In this document: positions 47,896-61,523 of the stretch, piece after piece | How positions within the stretch are numbered: position 1 is the stretch's first letter | Layout: each line of letters begins with the position of its first letter | NCBI GenBank assembly: GCA_028829895.1 | Contig: CM054178.1 | Location: forward strand, 90,895,558 to 90,959,557 | Direction of reading: 5' to 3' | DNA length: 64,000 nt | Source of the DNA: Sinotaia quadrata | Taxonomy: Eukaryota > Mollusca > Gastropoda > Architaenioglossa > Viviparidae | The notes under the pieces: generated by a model | Database searches by the model: none | What the model saw: only the letters and a program-made list of their open reading frames with translations | Told to the model about the DNA's origin: nothing | Translations under genes and position numbers: made by a program

Positions 47896-50800
47896 ATGAT
47901 GAAGCAGTTTTGCATCTTACTAGTCCTTGTGACTAGCAGGGCTGTGTTTGCTGTTTACACTAATGACATGACCTGTTGCTCTTGCCATGATCTCAAACCC
48001 TTCAGACCACATAATGCCACACTCAATCCACAGGTCATACCTTCACCATTCAAAATTATAGTGCATCAGGAAACCTACAAGCCAGATGAAGAGATCAAAG
48101 GTCAGTAATGTAATTAACTATGTTATAATTATATATGATAAATGGGAGGAAGATATAGCATCACCTTTTTTCTTTATCTTTATTGTTGATACAATGATAG
48201 ACTATAAATAATCAGGCAGCAAATGAGCAATATCATTTTGTTTTAACAAATTTGTCCTGTAATATTTCAACCTGACTACCACTTATGATTACCACATACA
48301 ATGATACATACATTCCCACAAGCATACATGTGTGCACATGCACACACACACACACACACACACACACAAGGACACTTTGATACACCTGTTGACATGTATC
48401 TACAAAATAGTTTCAAACCATAATTTGTAAATTATTACTATATTATTTAAAGATTTTGTTAAATAAATTTTATTACTAATATTGGTAATAACTGTGTAAT
48501 GGGAAATGTAGAAATAAATTAAAAAATTAAATAGGGACTTTTTAATAAACAATACTTAAAAAAATAATATAGTCAGTTGCACCATTAGAATTTAGATTGT
48601 TAAACTGAAGCAGCTTTTTCAGTAATGCATGACACATGGCATGATGACTGAATTATTTATGAGGATAGTCATTGAAAGCCAGGCTATGATATATATTTTT
48701 ATATAATTTATAATTATATGTTCAAAATGCTGTGACTTCAAGTTTAGCCAGATTCCTAACCATGGTGATATTCATTATTATTATTGTGGAAGTGTCAACT
48801 AAGTTTTAGCAATCCAAGTTAAAGAGATCCTACACTCATGCATTTATTGGCAGTACAGCAAAGCTGTTTGTCTGATTATACTTTTATAGGAGATAAGTTA
48901 GTTTAATATTCTTGCATGTATTAGTAGTATAACAGAGCTATTTATCTAATTATATGGCATTAAGTTAGTTTAATGTTCATGCATGTATTAGTAGTATTGT
49001 AGTAGTATAACAGAGCTATTTATCTAATTATATGGCATTAACTAAGTTAGTTTAATGTTCATGCATGTATTAGTAGTAGAACAGAACTATTTATCTAATT
49101 ATATGGCATTAACTAAGTTAGTTTAATGTTCTTGCATGTATTAGTAGTAGAACAGAACTATTTATCTAATTATATGGCATTAACTAAGTTAGTTTAATGT
49201 TCATGCATGTATTAGTAGTACAACAGAGCTATTTATCTAATTATATGGCATTAACTAAGTTAGTTTAATGTTCTTGCATGTATTAGTAGTAGAACAGAAC
49301 TATTTTAGTATTTATCTAATTATATGGCATTAACTAAGTTAGTTTAATGTTCATGCATGTATTAGTAGTACAACAGAGCTATTTATCTAATTATATGGCA
49401 TTAACTAAGTTAGTTTAATGTTCTTGCATGTATTAGTAGTAGAACAGAACTATTTTAGTATTTATCTAATTATATGGCATTAACTAAGTTAGTTTAATGT
49501 TCATGCATGTATTAGTAGTACAACAGAGCTATTTATCTAATTATATGGCATTAACTAAGTTAGTTTAATGTTCATGCATGCATTAGTAGTACAGCAAATC
49601 TGTTTATCTCATTATAGGACTAGAAGAAGATGAATTTATTCAGTGTTCATGCATGAATTGGTACAATGGTAGATTAGTAGTATAGCAAAGCTGTTTATCT
49701 AATTTAATTATAGGACTAGGAGTAGGACAGTAGGAGATAAGCTTATTTAATGCTCATGCATGTATTGGTAGTATAGCAAAGCTATTTATCTAATTAGGCC
49801 TATACTTTATAGGACTAGAACTGTAGAAGGTATGTTTATTTAGTGTTCATGTATGTATTGCTAGTATCACTATTTCATAGTGATTATACTACTTTTTACT
49901 AGTTTATTTAATGTTCATATATGTATTGGTAGTACAGCAGAGCTATTTATCTAATTATGCCTATACTTTATAGGACTAGAACTGTAGAAGGTATGTTTAT
50001 TTAGTGTTCATGCATGTATTGCTAGTACAGCTAAGCTGTTTATCTAATTATAGGACTAGGAGATAAATTTATTTAATGTTCATGCATCTATTAATACTAT
50101 AAATATAATAGGAGTACTAGAGCAAAGTTATTTACCTAATTATATAGGAGATATGTTTATACTTTATTTACTGTTCATTGTTTTTAAGCTTTAATTGTTA
50201 TGCATTACTTCAATTATCTTTGTTATTTATCATATGAAAGAAAATGGTAAAATTGTTGGTGTAGCCAGGAATGCATCCTCTTCTGTAACTTATTGTAAGA
50301 ATAGCAGGCAGCTCCTTGAGAAATTGACCCCGTTAGCAACATTTGAGTGTATGAACTGAGAGATTTTACCTATCCACTCCAGGAACAAATTCCTTTTGAA
50401 TCTAGAGTTCTGTCCCCTGTATATATTTATTTTTGATGAACACATTTTATATCAAACCAGATGTTAAAATGCTTTTGTTTGTTTACCAGACATCATCTGA
50501 AAAGCATTTTGAACTTTGATGCTTTCTTAAGTAGATTTTAATAGACTATTGCTTTTAGTCCTGCAGTACTGTCCTTTATACATACACTGCTCTCTGAAAG
50601 CATTTTAAATAGTTGTCAATAAAATTGCAATTTACTTGTAATTATTGTTCATATTACAATAAATAAAATCTTTTAATTAAAATGACTGAATACTTTGAGA
50701 GCTTTAAGATACTAACCACCAAAGGCACACTCAAGGGTAAAATCAGCTGTTCAATAATCATGTTTTATTTAAATATAAATAATCATAATCTGTTTTGAAG

Positions 50801-53800
50801 TGTGTAATATTAATTATTATGACTAACATGCTGGGAATTTTAATTGTGAAAGCATGCAAATATTTTTCTAATTAATTTTTTTTCTTTTTAATCTAGTGGA
50901 CATCATTACAGAAGGTGACTATGCATTTCGAGATTTTATGTTGGTGGCTTGGCCCACAGATAACAACCCCAGGAATGCTATTGGAAAGTTTGAGTTGTTG
51001 GAAGATAGGACTAAGTACTCTCCAAAGTTCAACTGTTATTCCAATGAACATTTGTCTCAAGTGAGTATCTTCATTCTTTCTTATTGTATTATAGAGTGAG
51101 GTGGAGAAAAGTAAATTTACTGAAAAATAATTTACTTATTAATTTAAATATCAATGAAATTGAAAATTCTTTCTTATATCCTGTAAATAGAAAACTAAAT
51201 CATCACTTGTAAATCTGAATTATGCAGACAGTTTGCTATAGTAGCTTTTTTCACAACAAAGTGCTTGGATTAAGGCAACAAGGTGAACTGAAGCCTTGTG
51301 GCTCATTTACTGAATAAAGCATTTTAGTAAAGTTGCTCTATTATTCACTTCACAAACAATCCCTAATAATTTTTGGGGTATTTAATTGTCAGCTTAAAAC
51401 TGAGGCATCATGCGGACTAACTGATGGCACTGGTAAAAAATTAATTGGTTAGATTACAATTTTTTGCCACCAATTTATCTTGGCAAAATGTTTCTTCACT
51501 CCTTGCATTTTTTTTTTATATATTTGTGACCATAAGTGTATCTCTCTAATATTGTCTCAGACAATAAGACAATTAATGATATCATGTATTCAAAAAAATT
51601 ATACTGAGCTCATCAAAAGGACACACTAGGCAAGAAACACATTCTAGCACTATATTATTATACATAGAGATTAATGAATAATTTAATAAGAATAATATTG
51701 ATTAAAAATTAGTATTGTCAAAGACAATAATCCTTAACTTTTAATAATTAAAATGTTTATTGTTAAGGTAAATATTGCAACCAAAAATAATTTTATAACT
51801 AGTCTGAAATGTCATTTTTATAATAAGACTGGGCAGATTTGACACCTATAATGCTATATAGGACACTTTTTATAGAAGCAATATTTCACCTTGTAATTAA
51901 CAGCATGCAACTAGAGTATTAAAAAAAAATGTTTTGTACTAGTTTCAGAATTCCAAGGCCCTGTTGCGAAGGGCAATGGCAGCCCTCTTGACTGTTACTA
52001 GTGTTAGAGAATTTAATCTGAAAAGCAATTTCCAACCCCCATATCTTATAAAAATATAAAGTTATCAAAACTTTCCCACTTTGTAAAATACAATTATCAT
52101 TATATACTAGCAAAATTCTGGACTGTTCTTGAAAATGGGCAAAGTTATATTTTTCATAAAGTAAAACAGAATGTGACAAGAAACTTAGAAAGAGATAAAA
52201 ATATGACATACATGTACTATTAATTAATAAAAATACTGTATTATTACAGATGGTCCACCTTTGTTTTTCTTGTTACATATATAATTATAAATATAAATAT
52301 GAACTTTTAATTCTTAATGCCCCCTATTTGATACAAATACATAATTTTCAATTAATATTCCCTTTTACCTAGGTCACTGTGTGTTTTCAGTAAATAATGA
52401 GTGCTTTAACTCCTTGAAAATATGGTGCCTGTACATTGATGTAAATTTGCTGGAGAAAAACAACCTACTACTAGTACTAGTACAATCTTTTAAGCATGCC
52501 ATCACTTCTCTGTGTATTCTCCCACCCAACCCCCAATCACAGTGCATGTGAGCATGCAGGTTCATTTGGTTTAAACATATTCTTGGTTTTTGTCTCCAGC
52601 TACAGTATGCTATTCAAACAGCTGATCATGAACCTAAAAAGAACCTTCACTTTTCCTGGGAAACAAGAGACTACAGAGGTCATATTGAATTTAGGTATAC
52701 ATTAAAAAAATTCTATTGTTGATCTATTAAATCTGCCAAATCATTTTATTTAAATAAATAAAGTTCTATTGTAGTGTGCATAATATTGTTTAAGACTGGA
52801 GTGCTCATGTGTTTTTGTGATTAGGATCACAGCATTCTGAGTACAAGTAATGGGCACAAAATAAAACAATAATTTTGCAGTCCCAGTTATTATGTTACTG
52901 TGGTATTTATGCAATTTAGGATTTCCCATTATTCATAGAACTTATAAAACATTGCCTTTTTATTCATTCTTTCTACCCATTCCAAAATCTTATGATTTTG
53001 TTTTTTTTAAAAATAATGACCCCTTTTCATTCAACCCATTCCAAAATCTAGTGATTTTGGTTTTCTAAGCACCAAAAATAATGACCCCTTTTCATCAGCA
53101 TAATTGTTTGTGGCATCAAAGACTACCCATTCCTGTTGTTTGTAAATTCCTAAGTTCATTTTGCACCATCATTACACCTGGCCTTTGATGTCATGCAAAA
53201 ATGGTCACACATCTCTATAATTCTCCTGAGTCTAGTATATTGCCCCATTTTCTTATTCAAAGCAGACCACTTCATGGTACCAACTTGCATTCTTTACATT
53301 TGCTCTTATGATGGTATCACTCACCCTACTGTTGTCAACGTGGTAGTACTCACTTCTTGTATTCAAAAACACCTGCACTTTCCAGTAACATGAGTCTGTT
53401 GCAAAAGAAGATAGTTCATTAATCCCTAAACAGTTGCCTTCTGTTTCACTCTTCCTGTCGCTGTTACACTTGATGGCAATAACACCCAACATTTGTACCA
53501 GTTGTGAAGACTGTGTGAACATTCATTAAAAATAAAATATTAATAATATTTGTCTGAATCATTTCATGTCACACTAATACAGTTCTTTTGTGGTAAAATC
53601 TAGTTCTTTTGACTTATTTGTTTAGGGCAACGTTTATTGTCAATGATGATGTTTACTGGGTGGCTGAGAAATCAGCTCTACTGCTTGACACTGGCCCAAA
53701 TGCACCAGCCATACCCAAGACTGACAGATTGAAGGTAGTATCTGTTTATTGATGGTTGTGTTCATCCATAAAATTCCACACAATGGTTCTTATGAATGTG

Positions 53801-56800
53801 CCAAATTATAGTGTTCTCTATTTTATTATATTACTTTTAATGAAGTTAGTTACAGTATAGTCTTATTAAGATGTTCTGAACAATATAGAAACAAATGCAG
53901 TATTATGCACTGAAGTGTGTACAGTTGTGGCTACTTTCTGACTCACCCTTTACATAGATAGACCAGTCATGTAGTGGAATGTATTCTATTTTTGTCTATT
54001 TATTCAGCATTCAGAGATATTTTTAGTCAGGCATTGTCATCATAGGTAAAACAAATCATTAGAGAGGATAATTATAAATATTTTTTAACAAAAATGCCCC
54101 AAATCTGTTAATGTCCATGAAATTAGAGCTATTTCATCCCATTTGTCATTTTCATGGGAATGTGGCCTGAAGAAGATTATACTAATAATGTAATATAGTA
54201 GTAATGTGTAGGAAAACATCCTCTTTCTCTAGATTATACTAATAATGTAATATAGTGGTAATGTGTAGGAAAACATCCTCTTTCTCTAGATTATACTAAT
54301 AATGTAATATAGTGGTAATGTGTTGGAAAACATCCTCTTTCTCTAGATTATACTAATAATGTAATATAGTGGTAATGTGTTGAAAAACATCCTCTTTCTC
54401 TAGATTATACTAATAATGTAATATAGTGGTAATGTGTTGGAAAACATCTTTCTCTAGATTATACTAATAATGTAATATAGTGGTAATGTGTTGGAAAACA
54501 TCCTCTTTCTCTAGATTCTGTTTGCAAGATATTTCTTTTTGTCTTTTTACTCTTGACTGTTCTGTGTTCACTGGCAGCTGTCTAGTCCGCCATTATTTAT
54601 CTCTCACAAGTAGGTTTTTGTTTTCTAGCATTTTTCAGTTGATTGCAATTTTACTTGTACATAATGTAATTAATTGTCATTGTTATCGGGGAAATACCCA
54701 CTTCTATTTGTTATTATAGTATATTTATCTGTTGGGGGAAAACAGTTTTTCCTGCTAAGTATATTTAGAGATCCTCCCAGTATCCCCTACTTTTTCATCT
54801 TTCCTAAATCATGGAGTGCTAAAGAGGGTTTATTATTTGTGGGACGCTATAACCTGTTTATCGGTTGTCTCTCCTTGGAGGTATGGTGTGAGCCTTGGAT
54901 TCAGACCTTGCATGTGCTTGATCCCATGCCAGCAGTAGTGGTGTCTGCTCCTTTGATGCTTGTCTGATTTTAATGTAACTTGACACTAAACATCATGGGT
55001 TAAAAGTGTCCTGGTTCAAAATTTGAGGATGATGATAAATGAAATGGTTAATGGTTTACAAGTAAATATTACTGTAAGAAATTAATAGTAATATTTCCTT
55101 GTAAACCATTAACCATTTCATTTATCATCATCCTCAAATTTTGAACCAGGACACTTTTAACCCTTGATGTTTAGTTAACCCTTTACATGTTTCATCACTG
55201 AATGACATACCACTTATCAGGAAGAACTCAAGAAGAAATGCAACTGTTAGGATAAATCTAAAAGTATGAAAAAATTGAATGACAAAAAAGTTATAATCAT
55301 TAGAATTATGGTAGGTTTTTAGAGAGACTATTATAGCTTACAGGTCCTTTTAACCCCTCTCATGGAATGGTGTGCCATCAGTTTCATTACAAGAACATTT
55401 GTGAAAACCACCATTCATTTCCACTGTTTCGGTAAATGCTTATAACATATCATCACCTCTGCCACAGAGAATACAAGTCAAGCAGTTCTTCTTGAGAGGA
55501 AAGGTTATCAAATATCATATATATGAAAATGAGAAGTTGGCTGGTGTCTGTCTGATCTTCACTTTCATCCAACACACAAGAAAAGTAGCTGCATTTTTCT
55601 ACTACATCTTCAACCTTATTCTTTATTTGCTTGCCCATACTGTGCACTCTTCAGGAGACTGTTTTTTGAGATAAGGGAACAGTTGCTAATTTTTCACGTT
55701 TTCACCAAAGGCTTCTGCCATAATAGCTGCACACATTTTAACAATTTCACCATCCCTAAAAGGTTTTCATGTTCTTTGTCAGTTCCAATGTTACACCATA
55801 GGAAGCACTTAACATAGCAGTCTGCTTGGCTGAGAGCTTGACAAACAAACCCATCTGGTGTTTGAGGTTTTTCTTATAGTCTTGAAAAACTGCAGCTCTA
55901 GCAACTGCTTTTTGTGCGATGTAGTGTAGTGTCTCTTAACATTATACTCCTTGCAAACTGTTATTACCTACATACAAACAGCACACTTATGTTGCCATTA
56001 TTATTTATGACGAAATAGTCCAGTTCCATCATATCCTTAAAACTTTTATTTTTATCTTCAATTTTCCTCTTCTAGCTGCCCTTCTTGCTGCTCATGCTTT
56101 TCAATATGAGTGCAAAAATAAATAAATAAAATGATTATACTTCACAAGCCACCAAAACACTTGGCAAAAACATCAAGATACCTACAGTTTTCGTGCCAAA
56201 TCAAGACAGACGCCTGCGCAAGATGGGATAGATAATGAAGGAAAGTGATGCTTCACTGGAAGTTATAAGTGTGTAGGGCAGACAATACACTCCCTTTATT
56301 AATGAAAAATCACCAAGTGATACAGTTCCCACAGTCGTTTAATTGAAAGGTTCAATTTTTCTTCTTTATTGGGCTGTAAAACCTGATGTCAATTGGCTGC
56401 ATGTGGCCTTTGAGCTGCTAGTTGGACCAGCCTGTTCTAATTAGGTATATGAAATTAAGAATAAGAGGATTTTTTATTGTGATGTTTACTTATTCAGATG
56501 TCTTATTACATTATTTCTTTTTACATATTGGCTAATACTGACTTGTGTATGCTGTATTTCTGAGATATTTTTCATATCTCATTTTATTAAGTAATTTTTC
56601 AATAAATATTACTTTAGTTTATATGTTGTTTTGTCATATTTACACTACATTATTTTATTTCTTTATCCTGCTATGTTTCACTAAGCAGCCTCTGCATTTA
56701 TTATCTAAATTATACAAGAATCAGATCTGAATAGATGGATGCTTTCATTAAATACATAAGAATATTTTTCATTGTATATGTATATCTGAAATGTTGCAAA

Positions 56801-59800
56801 TTCCTTAACTGTTTATCACCTATGGACAGCTAACATTACCTATTAATGTGGAAGAATGCGGAATTTCAAAAGGATGCTACCGAGAGCCTGCTGGCTGTTG
56901 GGAGCCACATTGTGAATACATTGTTACCTGGTTGGCCACTACTGACAAAATACAGTTTGAACTAGGTGGCCTGGCTGATAATGCTGGGAATCGTTTTGTT
57001 GCTGTTGGTCTGTCCAATGACACATATATGGTGAGTGTACACCTATGACTTTAAAGTTATTATTCTGTTTAAAGAAAAGGTATTATATGATTTTTATATA
57101 AGGTATAGAATATGGGTTCTCATGTTTTAATTATTTTGTCAGGAGTCATTGAAATATTTCAGTAAGCTGTAATTAAAAATGGATATGATTTATTAATTTA
57201 TCAATATATATAAGTGACATATAATTTATTTAATTAAAACAAAATATCTTTGAATTTGTTTTAAAATATAAATGCATGACTGCAGTTAATAAAGTATTAT
57301 ATCCATTTCTTTATTTAAAATTTTGATTAACTTTTGACAAGATGGTTTAAGAGATCTCTTCCTTAATTATTATTGTTTAGTTATACATATGGTGAATGTT
57401 AAAGAATACTGCCTCCCTCCAAAAATCAGTGTGGGACATTCATTCATTAATGTAATCTACAATGGGGCAGATTTATTTATAGTAGACTATTTATTCATAC
57501 ATAATTTAGAATGGAACATTCTTCAGGGTTGTACATTTATTCATAGATTACAGTGGGATATTCTTCTTCAAATTCATACATTTGTGATTTTGCACTTAGA
57601 TATTTATTTGAAATTTACAGTGAGACATTCATTTATGATTTACAGTATGACATTCTTGAGATTTACAATGAGACATTTATTTTCTTGATTTACAGCATGA
57701 CATTCTTTTTATAGACTAGGATATTCATGTTCAGAATGAGACATTTTATTCATTGGCGAGATATTCAGTTTTATGCTAAATGGCTTCATGTTTGACAGCT
57801 TATAATAAACATTTGTCCCACATTCTTTCTTATGTCATTATAAGATAATCAATGTTTATTTAATATATAGCTATTTATTATTTTTTAAAAGAATTTATTT
57901 CTTTTATGCAGGGGGAGGATATTGTGTTTGCATGTGCCCACAACTCTGAGGACGACTCTACTGAAGTGTACATCTCATATAACGAGCATAACAATAACAT
58001 TCCATTGAACCGAAACAGGGTAATTATTAGTTAATTGTAATTGTTTTGTGTTGCAATTGCTATTTGTTTGGCAGGTATGAAGGTTTAAGTCATTTAGTTA
58101 ATTTATTTCTGACTTAAAGAGAAGTTTTTTCCAGCATTGTCAGTAATAAACCATGCTCAATTTGAGAATAGTTTATATCTTCCAAATATTTACTTTTGTG
58201 CCTTTTCTGAGACATTTAATTATTCTTATTATGTATAAATCACACTAGCAATGCTGGAGTTTAGATGATTGAATGTGAAAGCAATTAATACATTAATTAT
58301 GTCATATAATATATAAAATATACACCACCACATATATTTTTCATAAATGATGTGCTAGTGTTTAAGAGAAATTGAATTTTTTAATTTTTCACCCATACAT
58401 TTTTCAGTTTTGTTCTTTTGTTTAAAAGCAAAGACTCCAAAGCAGGAGAGCGATCTCTGATGAAGAAGGAACCTATCATAATGGTCGACTTAGATGCAGA
58501 TTCTCTGTAGATCAGTACCTAGAACACTTTTATCCAGAATTGCATCCTATCGATGATTTGCCCTACTATCTTCTAATGGCACGTGGCTTTGCAAAGAAAG
58601 GTTGAAAGACAATTTTTTTACCTTCTGAGCAGTTTTTCATTCCCTATCGTTTTAAACCTTTTGCTATGTTTTAATATTAATGGTGATCAAATGACAAAGG
58701 ATGCAAAAATTGTTGTCTTCTGGTCTTGCTAAGATTGTTTCAGGTTAACAGTTGGCTCTGTCAATTCTTGCTGTAATTATTTCAAGTTATTTTGATTGAG
58801 CAACCATTTTTCATTTATACTGAGATTGTTTCAGGAAAGCAAATTGCTTGTACATATATTAATTTTTTTTGTGACATTGTTGGTGACATTTTTGCACCAA
58901 TTTTAAAATAAATTTAGCATCTATTTTTTTTTGCATCAGGTTTAAAATGAAATTAATATCTGTAATTGTTCGTACCATTAATGGAAATCTTTGTAAAATT
59001 TTTTCTTTACTTGAACAGTCATTTTTTGGGTACACAGAAATTATTTTTGAAATAGTATTTTCATTATTTTTCATACATACAATCATGAAATGATTCAGAA
59101 AGATTTCAGATGAACTTTTTAATGATTACCAGTATTACTAGTACTAAATAAAACTATACTAATTATAGTTGTAGAAATTGGTTTTGCAAAAGTATTTCAT
59201 TATTTTTCAATATACAATCATAAAATTATATTCAGTAAGATTTTAGATATCTTTTTAATGATTACTAAATTATTACTATTAAATAAAACTGGATTAATTG
59301 AAGATGATAATTCTTTATATAATAAATGTGATGATAATTCTTTATATAATAAATGTTATTGGTTGGAAAAGAGGAATGAAAGTAATCAAAATCTTATTTT
59401 CCCACCATACAATCAGACAAACATACCAAATACATCATACAGGTTCCTAATGCTAACAGGCCAGAATCTGTAAGAAGCACAAATAACCGCCAAGGGGAGG
59501 AGAAAGAGCTTACCCACTAGTATGTCCCTGGAGTAATGTCCCTTACATTCGTTTTTTTTTTTTTTTAAAAAATGTATTTTTCAGTTGTCTTGAGGTACCC
59601 CCTTTCTCCCACATTATTTTGTTTGTTATTTTCAGACAGCTGTCAGTGAGGGCTTATATCCAACACTAAGAAGAATTTAAATTAGCGGACCTTTGCAAGA
59701 AGAAAGTCACACACGAATATTTTTTTTTTTTTTTTTTACCTGCATGAGACTTAGTGCTGAACTGTTTAGATTCTGGTATCTTTGAATCATTGGTGTTTAA

Positions 59801-61480
59801 AGCTCTTATACAACTTTTTTTTTGGTGGGCCTACTAGAAAATGCATATTTGCATGCAGATCCCTCCAAATTACTTCCCTTATGATGAATCATAAATATAT
59901 GTAATTTACTACTTTTATCATGGAAATACCCACCTGTTTTTTATTACCCTTAGGTGTGCTCATCTGGTTGTTTGGTGAAAAATTGAATTTTTCATGACTA
60001 CTTCCCAGATGAGCAAACACATAGTCCCTATTCACTTTCTCTGCTTTTTTTTTTTTTTTTTTTTAGCCTATATTAAAGGGACATTATTCATGGGACACTA
60101 CTGGGCCACTTGTTTATCATTAATCTCTCCCAAAGAGAGTATGTGGATTTTTCATAGGCTCTGACTTATGTGTATTAGGAAATAGTAAGATATTTTGATG
60201 TGTGTTCATCTGGTGGGCTTAAAGGCTTCTACATATTTTATGTAGAAAAATTCTTTTTCAGAAATTTGATGATAACATAGAGAACATATTGCTGAAAGTG
60301 ATTCTGTTGTTATAGGAATTCTGCAACAACATGGATTGGGAGTAAATGAATTACCTATTGCTAGCCCCAGCAAGATATACCTCAGAAATAGAGATAACAT
60401 TGGTGACCGGGCTCGTTATCCACTTGTAAAGGCTCATGGTAAGATACGCTGATGTTCTAGTTATAAAACTTCTATGTGCAAATAAATCTTATTATACTTT
60501 AAGACTGTAATCTTCTGCTGATATATCTCATAAAGCTATTATATGTGTTGTTTTTTAGACTTTTAGCATTAGATGGAAATTTTTATCTTTGACTCCAACT
60601 GTTATTTTTTGTGGAAAATTTTATATACCATTTTTTTTTATGAAGTGAAGCATTCTTTATATTTATGTTTAATACAAATCTGATTTAACCCATCAAATTC
60701 TGATCAACCCCCATTCATTGGCATCAAAAGCTAATATAAATTTCCCAGTCCAGATTCAGAGAGAACTGGTTTTTGTTGGGTATAATTAGATAGGCTGAAA
60801 ATGAATGTATATACGACTTTTTCACTGCAGTGCAAATTTTAAGTTTTTACATTAATGAAATGGATTTGAATTGCAAAATCATTTAAGAAGTACACATGTA
60901 AGATACAATGAACAATTATAGATTGAGACATTAAAGTATAGAAAAATACAGTTATGTTCTTGTAATTAACATAATTTTATATTTTCTACATTCATTGAAA
61001 ATTGCCTACCAAGTCAAATATTCCATTCAAAGAGCTGAGTTATGCAGATATGAATTGAAAACAGTTTAAGGTCTGTTTAAGTTATAATAAATTATATTCT
61101 CTTGCATGAACTCTTCCAGCTGTGGTGCACACATTCAGTTTCAGATGGAAAACAGCACCACATTGTAAAGTCAAACATTACTTGTGTACATTTAATTAAA
61201 TTACTTTCAACATTTGACTTTGTTGATTTAAAACTTCTTGAAATTATGCAGAGTGGGCCAGTACTGATCGGGTCATGTTTAGTCTCTTAGATGCTTGAAA
61301 TGTCATCCATTCCCTGCCATCATTCTCAATACCTGTAAAGTAAAAGAAATAATAAATAAATGAAAATTAAAACTAAATAAATAAAAATAAAATAAAATGC
61401 CATGATCCGACCAGTACTGTATACCTACTTTTAGCCCACCCTGTATAATTTTGATCTCTCTCCATATATATATATACACA

Positions 61481-61523
<43 letters not shown>

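Noticed and set aside
58408..58428. Alternative upstream acceptor for FRRS1-like coding exon 7
   Set aside because: Using TTTTTCAG at 58,407 puts an in-frame TAA before the conserved sequence; the acceptor at 58,428 keeps the frame open.
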